Assembly: GCA_013042495.1 (NCBI GenBank)
Contig: JABDQB010000164.1
Span: 1 to 6,159, forward strand
From: Gemmatimonadota bacterium
Lineage (GTDB): Bacteria > Gemmatimonadota > Gemmatimonadetes > Palauibacterales > Palauibacteraceae
Direction: 5' to 3'
Length of the DNA stretch: 6,159 nt
Shown here piece after piece: positions 1-6,159 of this stretch. Positions within the stretch are counted from its first letter, which is position 1; each line of letters begins with the position of its first letter. Under the pieces are notes generated by a model, which worked only from the letters and a program-made list of their open reading frames with translations, searched no databases and was not told the origin of the DNA. The position numbers were made by a program, and so were the translations under genes.

Positions 1-1085
1 GGAAACGTCGGATTCTCCGCGTAGTACCTCGAACCCAGCAGACCTTTTTCCTCGCCGCTCACGGTCATGAAGATGATCGACCTTCGGGGAGCCTCGTTCA
101 GGCTGGCGAAAGCGCGGGCGATCTCGACGACGGTCACCGTGCCAGAGCCGTCGTCGTCCGCGCCGTTGTAGATCGAGTCGCCGTCGACCGCCCGACCCAC
201 CCCCACGTGATCCATGTGGGCCGTGATCAGGATGTACTCGTCCCGGAGCTCCGGATCGGAGCCCCTGAGCAGGCCGATCGTGTTCGGAGCTTCCTCCACA
301 TCAGCGTCCGCTCGCGTTGCCAGACGCGCCGTCCAGCCGTCCTCCAGGCTTCCGGCCACGATCTGGTCCGAGAGGTCGGCGGGAAGCGACTCCTGGGCCG
401 CGAAGACCACCGGCACACCTTCGGACTCGACCTCTCCGAACACCACTCGCTCGCTCCCCAGGAAGCCCCGGAAGCGATCGAACTGGGCCTTGGGAAGATC
501 CATGATCACCACGAGGCCGGCCGGGTTTGCGGCTCGGATCGCCTCACGCAGTCGGCCGCCGAACACCTGCCGGATGTTCGCGGTAGTGACCCGGAGGACC
601 GCGATCTGGTTCGACGCACTCGGCATGTCCGCGGCACTCTCGACGAGGACGAGGAGTCCGTCCGCCTCCGAGCTCCCACCCGTGGCCTGCACGAAGAAGT
701 CCAGTCCATACTTCAGGTCGATCTCGCCCGTCGGGCCCGAGACGTGAAACACCTGGTATTCCTCGCTCGCCGGTCGAATCCGGGTCATCGGATACGACTG
801 GATGTAGCCATCGCCGGCCCCCGGCTCGAGGCCGAACGACTCGAACTGGCTAGCGATATATTGGGCCGTCTGCGTCAGCTCGGGACTCGGTGTGTCGCGC
901 CCGCGCATGGAGTCGTGGGCGATCACGCCCAATTGCTGCCGGAGATTGCTTTCCGTGATGAGGTTGGCGGCACGTGTCGCATCCTCGTCAACGCCGGCCG
1001 CCATCTGACCACAAGCCGTGGACACTGTCACCAACACCGCCGCGAGAGCGACGGGCAGGGCCTTCGTGAAGTCACTCGTGAGCAT
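1..1085 (-). CDS. M28-family zinc aminopeptidase, exported; C-terminus off the left edge
   Basis: Secreted metallopeptidase of family M28, expected to cleave N-terminal residues from peptides with two zinc ions outside the cytoplasm. The visible 361 residues begin with a hydrophobic export signal (about residues 9-24) ending in STAC, so Cys25 could be lipidated, although the lipobox is atypical (Ser at -3). Residues about 45-100 carry the usual N-terminal M28 region, with RGRDTPSPE. Residues about 105-265 fit an inserted PA-like domain. The catalytic domain follows: HMDH at 290-293 (zinc ligand His290, Asp292), NGADDDGSG from 307 (bridging Asp310) and SGEEKGLLGS with the Glu345/Glu346 pair (general base and zinc ligand). 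The remaining zinc ligands, normally further C-terminal, are outside the window. The ATG at 1085 is chosen because a good Shine-Dalgarno sequence precedes it and the signal peptide starts there. It is transcribed divergently from the DUF58 operon. The family call is firm; the substrate is unknown. Confidence 0.93.
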   Translation of the reverse strand, partial: MLTSDFTKALPVALAAVLVTVSTACGQMAAGVDEDATRAANLITESNLRQQLGVIAHDSMRGRDTPSPELTQTAQYIASQFESFGLEPGAGDGYIQSYPMTRIRPASEEYQVFHVSGPTGEIDLKYGLDFFVQATGGSSEADGLLVLVESAADMPSASNQIAVLRVTTANIRQVFGGRLREAIRAANPAGLVVIMDLPKAQFDRFRGFLGSERVVFGEVESEGVPVVFAAQESLPADLSDQIVAGSLEDGWTARLATRADADVEEAPNTIGLLRGSDPELRDEYILITAHMDHVGVGRAVDGDSIYNGADDDGSGTVTVVEIARAFASLNEAPRRSIIFMTVSGEEKGLLGSRYYAENPTF

Positions 1086-1094
1086 TGAAACCTG

Positions 1095-1100
1095 TCCTTT
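1095..1100 (-). promoter_or_regulatory. Ribosome-binding site of the M28 peptidase
   Basis: On the minus strand this reads AAAGGA, followed by CAGGTTTCA and then ATG, a spacing of nine bases. It is the best Shine-Dalgarno match near any start in the window and fixes the start at 1085. Another ATG about 23 bases upstream, at 1106-1108 on the minus strand, is in a different frame. Confidence 0.7.
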
Positions 1101-1109
1101 CTCGACATT

Positions 1110-1134
1110 CGGACCGCCGGCCCCGGACCGCCGG
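1110..1134. repeat. 11-bp direct repeat, two copies, upstream of the peptidase start
   Basis: CGGACCGCCGG occurs at 1110-1120 and again at 1124-1134, a period of 14 bases. The pair lies 25-49 bases upstream of the peptidase start, just beyond its ribosome-binding site, where it would fall in the 5' leader or overlap the promoter. It could be a paired binding site for a regulator, but repeats of this base composition also arise by chance in GC-rich DNA. Confidence 0.4.
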
Positions 1135-1251
1135 AACCGAGAAACGTGCGGCGGAACAACCCGGCACGCCCGGTGTGCAACCCCACCCGACACTGCCATG
1201 CCAGGAGCGGGCTTGCGGCGGGCTCTGCGCGCGCCCATTTACGAGACGCCC

Positions 1252-1269
1252 TGGTGCCGGACGGCGCCA
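1252..1269 (+). other. Small hairpin in the presumed DUF58 leader
   Basis: TGGTGCC (1252-1258) can pair with GGCGCCA (1263-1269) around a GGAC loop. This gives seven base pairs, one of which is G-U in the plus-strand RNA and would be an A-C mismatch in the minus-strand RNA. It lies 33 bases before the DUF58 start. No run of T follows, so it is not a typical intrinsic terminator. It may affect translation or RNA stability, or be incidental. Confidence 0.3.
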
Positions 1270-1301
1270 TCGTTCTAGAGCACAACACCCGAGTAGTCGG
1301 A

Positions 1302-2255
1302 ATGGATGTGAGAAGTTCCACCAACGATACTGCGAGACGCCGTGCGGCCCCCGGTCGGGCGGCCGTGGCGCGGCTCGATCCGGCGGATCTGGCGGCTCTG
1401 GGCGATCTCGAGTTCGTGGCCCGCTCCGTGGTGGAGGGATTCCTGATCGGCCTCCACCGATCTCCTCACCGGGGATTCTCCGTGGAGTTTGCCGAGAACC
1501 GTCCCTATGTGCCAGGCGATGACGTGCGCCACGTGGATTGGAGGATGTACGCCCGGTCCGACCGCTATTACGTGAAACAGTACGAGGAAGAGACGAACCT
1601 GCGGGCGTATCTGGCCGTCGATACCAGTCTATCGATGGACTGGACGTCGGAACCCGGGCGATGGCTCGCAAAACTGGAGTACGCGCGGGTTTTGACGGCC
1701 TCGTTGGCCTACCTGCTCCTGCGGCAGGGGGACGCGGTGGGTCTGCTGGCATTCGACGACCGGATCCGGATCCGAGTGCCGCCGCGAGGCACACGCCGGC
1801 ATCTCCGGACCCTTCTCGGCTCCCTGGCCCGGCTGCGCGGATCTGGGACCACCGATGCCGGTGGAGCGATCCGGGAGGTGGCGCTCCGGATGAGGAGAAG
1901 AGGGCTGGTCGTGTTGATTTCGGATCTGCTGGTAGAGCCGGATCAGACCCTCCGGGCTCTCCATTTCCTCCGGCATCGGGGGCACGAGGTGCTGGTGTTC
2001 CACCTGATGGACCCCGGTGAACGGGACCTTCCCCAGGTGGGAGATGCGGTGTTCTTCGACCCCGAGGACGAAGCGGAAATCAGGACCGACACGGCCGGAC
2101 TGCGTCCCGAGTACCAGCGAGCCGTCGATGAGGCAGTGCGGTCCTGGCGCCTGGAGTGCCGGCGAATGGGAGCGGACTACCACCTGTTCACGACGGATAC
2201 GCCCCTCGGCGTCGTGCTCGGAGAGTACCTCGAGAAGAGGTCCCGGCTCGGATGA
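1302..2255 (+). CDS. DUF58 domain protein (cytosolic vWA-like MIDAS protein)
   Basis: A 317-residue DUF58 protein with no membrane segment, so probably cytosolic. The DUF58 signature is clear: YVPGDDVRHVDW at residues 69-80, followed by YARSDRYYVKQYEEE. The rest has a von Willebrand A-like layout with DTSLSM at 107-112 (MIDAS DxSxS), a GTTDAG loop with Thr183/Thr184, and ISDLL with Asp208, so the metal site looks complete. DUF58 proteins usually work with a MoxR AAA+ ATPase and membrane vWA partners; the precise job is not known. The ATG at 1302 is preferred because the protein then starts shortly before the conserved LDPADLAALGDLE segment. Its ribosome-binding site is weak (GAG eight bases upstream). 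An in-frame GTG at 1254 is a less likely alternative. It is the first gene of the operon, and its stop overlaps the next start by four bases. No MoxR gene lies directly upstream. Confidence 0.93.
   Translation: MDVRSSTNDTARRRAAPGRAAVARLDPADLAALGDLEFVARSVVEGFLIGLHRSPHRGFSVEFAENRPYVPGDDVRHVDWRMYARSDRYYVKQYEEETNLRAYLAVDTSLSMDWTSEPGRWLAKLEYARVLTASLAYLLLRQGDAVGLLAFDDRIRIRVPPRGTRRHLRTLLGSLARLRGSGTTDAGGAIREVALRMRRRGLVVLISDLLVEPDQTLRALHFLRHRGHEVLVFHLMDPGERDLPQVGDAVFFDPEDEAEIRTDTAGLRPEYQRAVDEAVRSWRLECRRMGADYHLFTTDTPLGVVLGEYLEKRSRLG
2232..2255 (+). promoter_or_regulatory. Ribosome-binding site and ATGA overlap coupling DUF58 to BatA
   Basis: GAGAAGAGG (2232-2240) is a purine-rich Shine-Dalgarno-like stretch inside the end of the DUF58 gene. 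It is followed by ATG at 2252, which shares bases with the DUF58 stop TGA at 2253-2255. The ATGA overlap and the internal ribosome-binding site imply translational coupling and similar amounts of the two proteins. Confidence 0.75.
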
Positions 2256-4177
2256 GCCTTCTCGCGCCCTGGGCGCTCGGGCTGGCGGCGCTCGCGGCAC
2301 TGCCCGTCGTCCTGCACCTGTTTCACAGGGACACCCGGCGCAGACTGGCATTCCCGGCCATTCGATACCTGCATCGGGCCCGGGACCGAAGTGCGCGCGC
2401 CCTCAAGCTCCGGGACCGTCTGCTCCTGGCCGTCCGTGTGGCGCTGGTTGTCGTTCTCGCCGTAGCCGCTGCCGGCCCGCTTCTGGGCAGCGGAGACGTC
2501 TCGAATCACGAGGCCACGGACGTCGTCCTGGTGATCGACAACTCGGGTAGCATGAACCGCGTCGCAGATGGGACCACGCTCCTGGATCAGCAGCGGGGAC
2601 GGGCAATGGACCTCATCCGCGCCGCTCGATCCGGAGATCGCTTCTGGGTCGTGCCGGCGGCCGGCCCGACGCTGGCGTCCGGGGTATCGGCGGCAGCGGC
2701 CTCGCAGGCCATCGCGGCAGTGCAGGCGACAGATGCCGCCGCGAACCTCGGCCCCGCGGTTCGCGAGGCTCTCCGTCTACTCCCGCCAGGCACCGCGCGA
2801 CCCAGGGAAATCGCAGTGATGACGGACCTCCAGGCATCCTCACTCCCACTTGATCCGCTCGCGCTGCCCGCCGATGTGCGGCTTGTGGCATCGGTGACCG
2901 AGGGGGAGCCGGCGAACGGAGTGGTCGCCAGCGTGCAGACGGATCCTCCCGGGGCGGGACGCGACGGTGCGGCGTATGTAAACCTGCTGGCGGGCGGATC
3001 CGCGACAGACACCGTCGAAGTCCGCCTGAGCATCCGCGGACAGACGGTGTCGATCGCCCGGGCTGAGTCGGGTGGATCGGCCATTCTTCGGCTCCCGGAT
3101 CCCGGCCCGGGAGAGCACGCGATTTCGGTCGAGATTCCGCCGTCCGGTCTGAGAGCGGATGATAGGCGCCCGTTCGTTCTGCGGACCTTCGCGCCCCCTG
3201 TGGTCCGGCATGTCGGCCCGTCGGACAGTTACGTCGCCCGAGCGCTCGAGACGCTCGATAGGGCCGGGTGGTTGCGTCTCGGGGCGGAGCCGGGCGGTGC
3301 CGACGCGTGGTTCGTGGAGGGTGTGCCCTCCTCCCGACTGCCGGTCGAGGCGGCATCCACCTGGATACTCACGCCGCCGGAGGACGAGGGACTCCTGGCC
3401 CGATTCAACGCCACGCTCGAACGTCTCGCCGTGCCCTGGAGGATCGACATCGAAGACACGCCCGGCAGCACGTCGTTAGGACCTTCGCCCGACGTTCCCG
3501 GACTCGAGTCGATTCGGGTGCAGGGCCGCAGCCGACTGCGCGGCGTCGGCGCAGGCTCCGATACGGTGCTCGTTCGAACGGCAGACGACTCGCCGTGGAT
3601 GGTCGCGGGACGCGTTTCCGGGCGAAGGTACGTGCTGATGGCCTCTCCGCTCGTCCCGGGACACACCGAACTGCCCGTGACGGCGGCCATGCTTCCATTG
3701 ACAGAGGTCGTTCTGTTCCGCTGGGCGGGACTTGGCGGCAGTCTGCCACCTCCGGTGCCGGCAGGCGTGGCCGCGACTCTTCCGCTCGGAGCCGACTCGG
3801 TGTCAGATCCTGCCGGAGGTCGTATCCGCGTGGACGGTGGGAGTCCCTACGTGCCGCAGCGGGCGGGGATACACACGATCTACCAGGAAGACGATGTGAC
3901 CTCGCTCCTCGCAGCCGTCGTCCCGGCGTCGGAGTCCGATCTCGCGGCGGCACCCGCGGCCCGGCTAACCGGTGCCCTCGGTGCGCGGGAAGCCCGGGTA
4001 GCCAGGACGGAATCCGAGTGGCGGGCCGGGATGTACGGCAGCCGCCGTGGCACGCCGATCTCCCCGTATCTGGCCGGCCTCGCACTGGCGCTGGTACTGG
4101 CGGAAGCGGCACTCGCCACGGCGGGCAAGCGTAGTCCATCGTATCACGGGTCCCCTCGAACGGAACCGCCATCGTGA
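2252..4177 (+). CDS. BatA-domain membrane protein with periplasmic vWA domain
   Basis: A 641-residue membrane protein. It opens with the BatA-type N-terminal module: a first hydrophobic segment (about residues 4-24, with PVVLHLF), a very basic loop (25-56), and a second segment (57-78). By the positive-inside rule the loop is cytoplasmic and the next part is periplasmic. A von Willebrand A domain follows, with VLVIDNSGSM giving the MIDAS DxSxS at 96-100 and VMTDLQ with Asp192 as the second metal ligand. Residues about 210-600 form a large extracytoplasmic region that I cannot assign in detail; part of it looks beta-rich. A last membrane segment (about 606-624) leaves a short basic cytoplasmic tail. 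Related proteins occur in Bat/MoxR loci, thought to act in envelope stress tolerance or protein maturation. It is coupled to DUF58 upstream and mfd downstream. The domain call is secure; the role is inferred. Confidence 0.9.
   Translation: MSLLAPWALGLAALAALPVVLHLFHRDTRRRLAFPAIRYLHRARDRSARALKLRDRLLLAVRVALVVVLAVAAAGPLLGSGDVSNHEATDVVLVIDNSGSMNRVADGTTLLDQQRGRAMDLIRAARSGDRFWVVPAAGPTLASGVSAAAASQAIAAVQATDAAANLGPAVREALRLLPPGTARPREIAVMTDLQASSLPLDPLALPADVRLVASVTEGEPANGVVASVQTDPPGAGRDGAAYVNLLAGGSATDTVEVRLSIRGQTVSIARAESGGSAILRLPDPGPGEHAISVEIPPSGLRADDRRPFVLRTFAPPVVRHVGPSDSYVARALETLDRAGWLRLGAEPGGADAWFVEGVPSSRLPVEAASTWILTPPEDEGLLARFNATLERLAVPWRIDIEDTPGSTSLGPSPDVPGLESIRVQGRSRLRGVGAGSDTVLVRTADDSPWMVAGRVSGRRYVLMASPLVPGHTELPVTAAMLPLTEVVLFRWAGLGGSLPPPVPAGVAATLPLGADSVSDPAGGRIRVDGGSPYVPQRAGIHTIYQEDDVTSLLAAVVPASESDLAAAPAARLTGALGAREARVARTESEWRAGMYGSRRGTPISPYLAGLALALVLAEAALATAGKRSPSYHGSPRTEPPS
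4174..4177 (+). promoter_or_regulatory. GTGA overlap coupling BatA to mfd
   Basis: The mfd start codon GTG (4174-4176) shares bases with the BatA stop TGA (4175-4177). The sequence just before it has only a weak Shine-Dalgarno candidate (ACGGAA at 4160-4165). Together with the non-ATG start, this suggests that mfd translation depends largely on ribosomes finishing the BatA gene, which would keep Mfd levels low. Confidence 0.65.
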
Positions 4178-6159
4178 TTCGGGCCAGCTTCGAGTCCATG
4201 CTGCGCACCCGCCAGGATGTTCGGTGGCCCGCGCCCGGAGAACGGATCTCGGTCAAGGGACTCCCGGGAGCCGGACCTTCCCTGCTGGCGGCCACCCTGC
4301 ACGGAGAGACCGGCAGACACGTGGTCCTCGTGGCGGACACTCCCGGGGACGCGGAGTTGCGGTTCGCCGACCTCGAGACCCTGGGGACTTCGGCGGTCGC
4401 GCGGTACATGCCGCAGCGGGAGACCCTTCCTTACGAGGAGACCGACCCCCACGTCGAGATCTCCAGTCGCCGGGCCGAAGCCATCTCGGCCCTGTTGGAA
4501 GGGGAGGCTCGAATCCTCGTCACGACGTCTCGCGGACTGGTGGAGCGCTCCCCGGTCAGCACCAGCGGTGGCTTCGGCATAACCGTGCGCGTCGGGGAAC
4601 AGACGTCCAGGGCGGAGTTGGCGGAACAGCTGGATTCGATGGGTTTCGAAGCCACGACAGGTGTGCGCGAGCTCGGAGACTACGTGGTCCGGGGCGGAAT
4701 CGTCGACGTCTTCCCTTTCGGCGCCGACGAACCGCTGCGGATCGAACTATGGGACGAGCGCGTCGAGTCGTTGCGCCGCTTCGATCTCCTGTCGCAGCGG
4801 TCCACGGAGCGGCTGGAGGAGGCGACGATCCTTCCGGTCGCGCTTTCCCCCGAACTGTTCGAAGACGCGGGCAGATCGAGCGAGCGAAGAAGCCTCCTCG
4901 AACTTCTGCCGCTGGACACTCTGCTTCTGTTCGAGGGCTCCGCGTGCGACGAACCGCGGCGCACCCAGTTGTGGAGGGAGATCCGGCAGGCGCGGGAGGA
5001 CCTGGGAGACGAAGACGCCCTTCCCGCCGAAGATCTCGTCTTGCCGCCGGAAGCGGTTAGCGCACAGTTGAACGGGCTGGCCGTCGTACATGTGGATTCA
5101 CCCGCGGGCGATGCCACCGTGGGTCTCGGACTCGACCCGCATCCGCCGATCGAGAGGCGGATCGGCCTGCTCGTGGACGAGATCAGGGTCGCGCTGGATC
5201 GGGGTGACCGGGCCCTCATCCTGTGCGACAGCTCGGGACAGCTCGAACGAATGCAGGAAATCCTGGCCGATGCCGCGGGAACAAAGCTCGCCGCCCGAGT
5301 TCACGTGGCCGTTGGTGGCCTGAGCGGCGGGTTCCATATCCCCGGGCCGGAACCCCTGCTCGTCCTCACCGACCATCAGATATTCGCGCGATCGCGGCGC
5401 GTCCGGAGACACCGGAGACTGCATGGTGTCGCCCCCCTTGAGTCCATCGCATCCGTGACACCGGGCGACTACATCGTTCATCTGGATCACGGAATCGGTC
5501 GGTTCGCAGGCCTCGAGCGTGTCCGGGTCGGCGAGGAGACCGTAGAGACGCTCAAGGTCGAGTACGCCGAGGGCGAGATCCTCCGGGTACCGCACTACCG
5601 CCTCGATCTCATCGAGAAATGGACCGGGGTCGGCGACCCGGACACTACGGCCCGCCCCCCCGCCGTTCACAAACTGGGCGGCAAGAAGTGGAAGACACTC
5701 AGGAGCCGCACGGAAGAGTCGATCCGCGCGATGGCGACCGAGCTCCTCGATCTCTACGCGCATCGCAGCGTGAGCGACGGCTTCGGGTTCAGCTCGGATA
5801 CCCGGTGGCAGCGCGAAATGGAATCGTCCTTTCTCTACGAGGACACCCCCGACCAGAGATCCGCGTGGCTCGACGTGAAGCGCGACATGGAATCGCCTAC
5901 GATCATGGACCGACTCGTGTGCGGTGACGTCGGCTACGGCAAGACGGAGATCGCGATCCGGGCCGCGTTCAAGGCCGTCCAGGATGGAAAACAGGTCGCG
6001 GTGCTTGCCCCTACCACGATCCTGGTCGAGCAGCACCTCCACACGTTCGCCGAGCGACTCGCGGGATATCCGGTGAGGGTGGCGGCGCTTTCGCGGATGC
6101 GCACGCCGGCCGAGCAAAAGGCGGCCCTACTGGACCTCGTGGAAGGGCGCATAGACATA
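4174..6159 (+). CDS. mfd: Transcription-repair coupling factor Mfd, N-terminal 662 residues; cut by the right edge
   Basis: Mfd is an ATP-driven double-stranded DNA translocase that pushes stalled RNA polymerase off DNA and recruits UvrA to start nucleotide excision repair. Residues about 1-300 form the UvrB-like module, with LPYEETDPH (from 85) and GDYVVRGGIVDVFPFG (168-183). Its former Walker A region reads GLPGAGPS without Lys, as expected for the inactive UvrB-like part. Residues about 320-415 fit the variable domain 3. The RNA-polymerase-interacting domain follows from about 428, with DYIVHLDHGIGRFAGLE starting at 432. The translocase begins near 535, with Walker A GDVGYGKT (Lys590), motif Ia APTTILVEQH (from 612) and LSRMRTPAEQK (from 639). 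Compared with the 1148-residue E. coli protein, roughly 500 residues are off the window, including the second RecA lobe, the TRG motif and domain 7. The start is GTG, in frame and overlapping the upstream stop. Confidence 0.97.
   Translation, partial: MIRASFESMLRTRQDVRWPAPGERISVKGLPGAGPSLLAATLHGETGRHVVLVADTPGDAELRFADLETLGTSAVARYMPQRETLPYEETDPHVEISSRRAEAISALLEGEARILVTTSRGLVERSPVSTSGGFGITVRVGEQTSRAELAEQLDSMGFEATTGVRELGDYVVRGGIVDVFPFGADEPLRIELWDERVESLRRFDLLSQRSTERLEEATILPVALSPELFEDAGRSSERRSLLELLPLDTLLLFEGSACDEPRRTQLWREIRQAREDLGDEDALPAEDLVLPPEAVSAQLNGLAVVHVDSPAGDATVGLGLDPHPPIERRIGLLVDEIRVALDRGDRALILCDSSGQLERMQEILADAAGTKLAARVHVAVGGLSGGFHIPGPEPLLVLTDHQIFARSRRVRRHRRLHGVAPLESIASVTPGDYIVHLDHGIGRFAGLERVRVGEETVETLKVEYAEGEILRVPHYRLDLIEKWTGVGDPDTTARPPAVHKLGGKKWKTLRSRTEESIRAMATELLDLYAHRSVSDGFGFSSDTRWQREMESSFLYEDTPDQRSAWLDVKRDMESPTIMDRLVCGDVGYGKTEIAIRAAFKAVQDGKQVAVLAPTTILVEQHLHTFAERLAGYPVRVAALSRMRTPAEQKAALLDLVEGRIDI

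Larger units (their letters stand above)
1086..1301. other. Divergent intergenic region between the peptidase and the DUF58-BatA-mfd operon
   Basis: These 216 bases separate two divergent starts, so promoters for both transcription units should lie here. I could not identify a convincing -35/-10 pair on either strand. On the plus strand TTGCGG (1213-1218) followed 17 bases later by CATTTA is a poor sigma-70 match. The region holds an 11-bp direct repeat close to the peptidase start and a small hairpin close to the DUF58 start, listed separately. The DUF58 reading frame stays open upstream to about 1146, but that stretch does not resemble the DUF58 N-terminus and is probably not translated. 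Confidence 0.7.

Noticed and set aside
207..1088. Long plus-strand open frame (293 codons) opposite the M28 peptidase
   Set aside because: It lies antisense to a gene with clear M28 motifs, its translation is rich in Arg, His and Pro with no recognisable domain, and such shadow frames are expected in GC-rich DNA.
1213..1241. TTGCGG ... CATTTA as a promoter for the DUF58 operon
   Set aside because: The spacing is right, but the -10 element matches the sigma-70 consensus poorly, so it was not called.
1146..1301. Possible 52-residue N-terminal extension of the DUF58 protein from a GTG at 1146
   Set aside because: The frame is open, but the added residues do not resemble DUF58 proteins, and the intergenic region must hold promoters. 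The ATG at 1302 gives the usual N-terminus.
1761..1774. Perfect 14-base palindrome CGGATCCGGATCCG inside the DUF58 gene
   Set aside because: It encodes the alternating Arg-Ile segment of a vWA beta strand. Codon choice in GC-rich DNA explains it, and it lies mid-gene.
3092..3113. Inverted repeat CTCCCGG/CCGGGAG with an 8-base spacer in the BatA gene
   Set aside because: It lies inside a coding sequence with no T run and no gene end nearby, so it is not a terminator. Short GC-rich inverted repeats are common by chance.
3405..4409. Minus-strand open frame (334 codons) across the BatA-mfd junction
   Set aside because: It covers the ends of two well-supported plus-strand genes, has an Arg/Pro/Ser-rich translation, and shows no domain.
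5098..6117. Long minus-strand open frame (339 codons) opposite mfd
   Set aside because: It overlaps the RNA-polymerase-interacting domain and Walker A region of an unmistakable mfd. No family is recognised, and the composition is that of a shadow frame.

Overview
This is a GC-rich bacterial window with tightly packed protein genes and no visible RNA gene, mobile element or CRISPR array. Gene content and protein style suggest a Gemmatimonadota-like or related environmental Gram-negative bacterium: a secreted M28 metallopeptidase, then a short DUF58 protein, a BatA-type membrane vWA protein and Mfd. This placement is inference from general resemblance, not from a marker gene.

Layout. Bases 1-1085 on the minus strand hold the first 361 codons of a secreted or lipid-anchored M28 zinc peptidase, whose C-terminal part lies off the left edge. 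Bases 1086-1301 are a divergent intergenic region that must carry the 5' ends of both transcription units. It holds a clear ribosome-binding site for the peptidase, an 11-bp direct repeat, and a small hairpin on the DUF58 side. From 1302 to the right edge, three plus-strand genes follow without gaps: a DUF58/vWA-like protein (1302-2255), a 641-residue BatA-domain vWA membrane protein (2252-4177), and the first 662 residues of the transcription-repair coupling factor Mfd (4174-6159, cut by the right edge). Both junctions are 4-base stop/start overlaps (ATGA, then GTGA), so the three genes are very likely one translationally coupled operon.

How they may work together. DUF58 and BatA proteins usually belong to MoxR-type AAA+ ATPase systems, in which a cytosolic MIDAS protein and a membrane-anchored MIDAS protein act with the ATPase on the cell envelope or on metalloprotein maturation. 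Both MIDAS motifs look intact here. No MoxR gene lies immediately upstream, where it is often found. Mfd is a housekeeping DNA translocase that removes stalled RNA polymerase and recruits UvrA. Its coupling to an envelope-associated vWA pair is the most noteworthy feature, though it may simply be shared expression. I found no convincing evidence of a new defence, mobile or RNA-based system.
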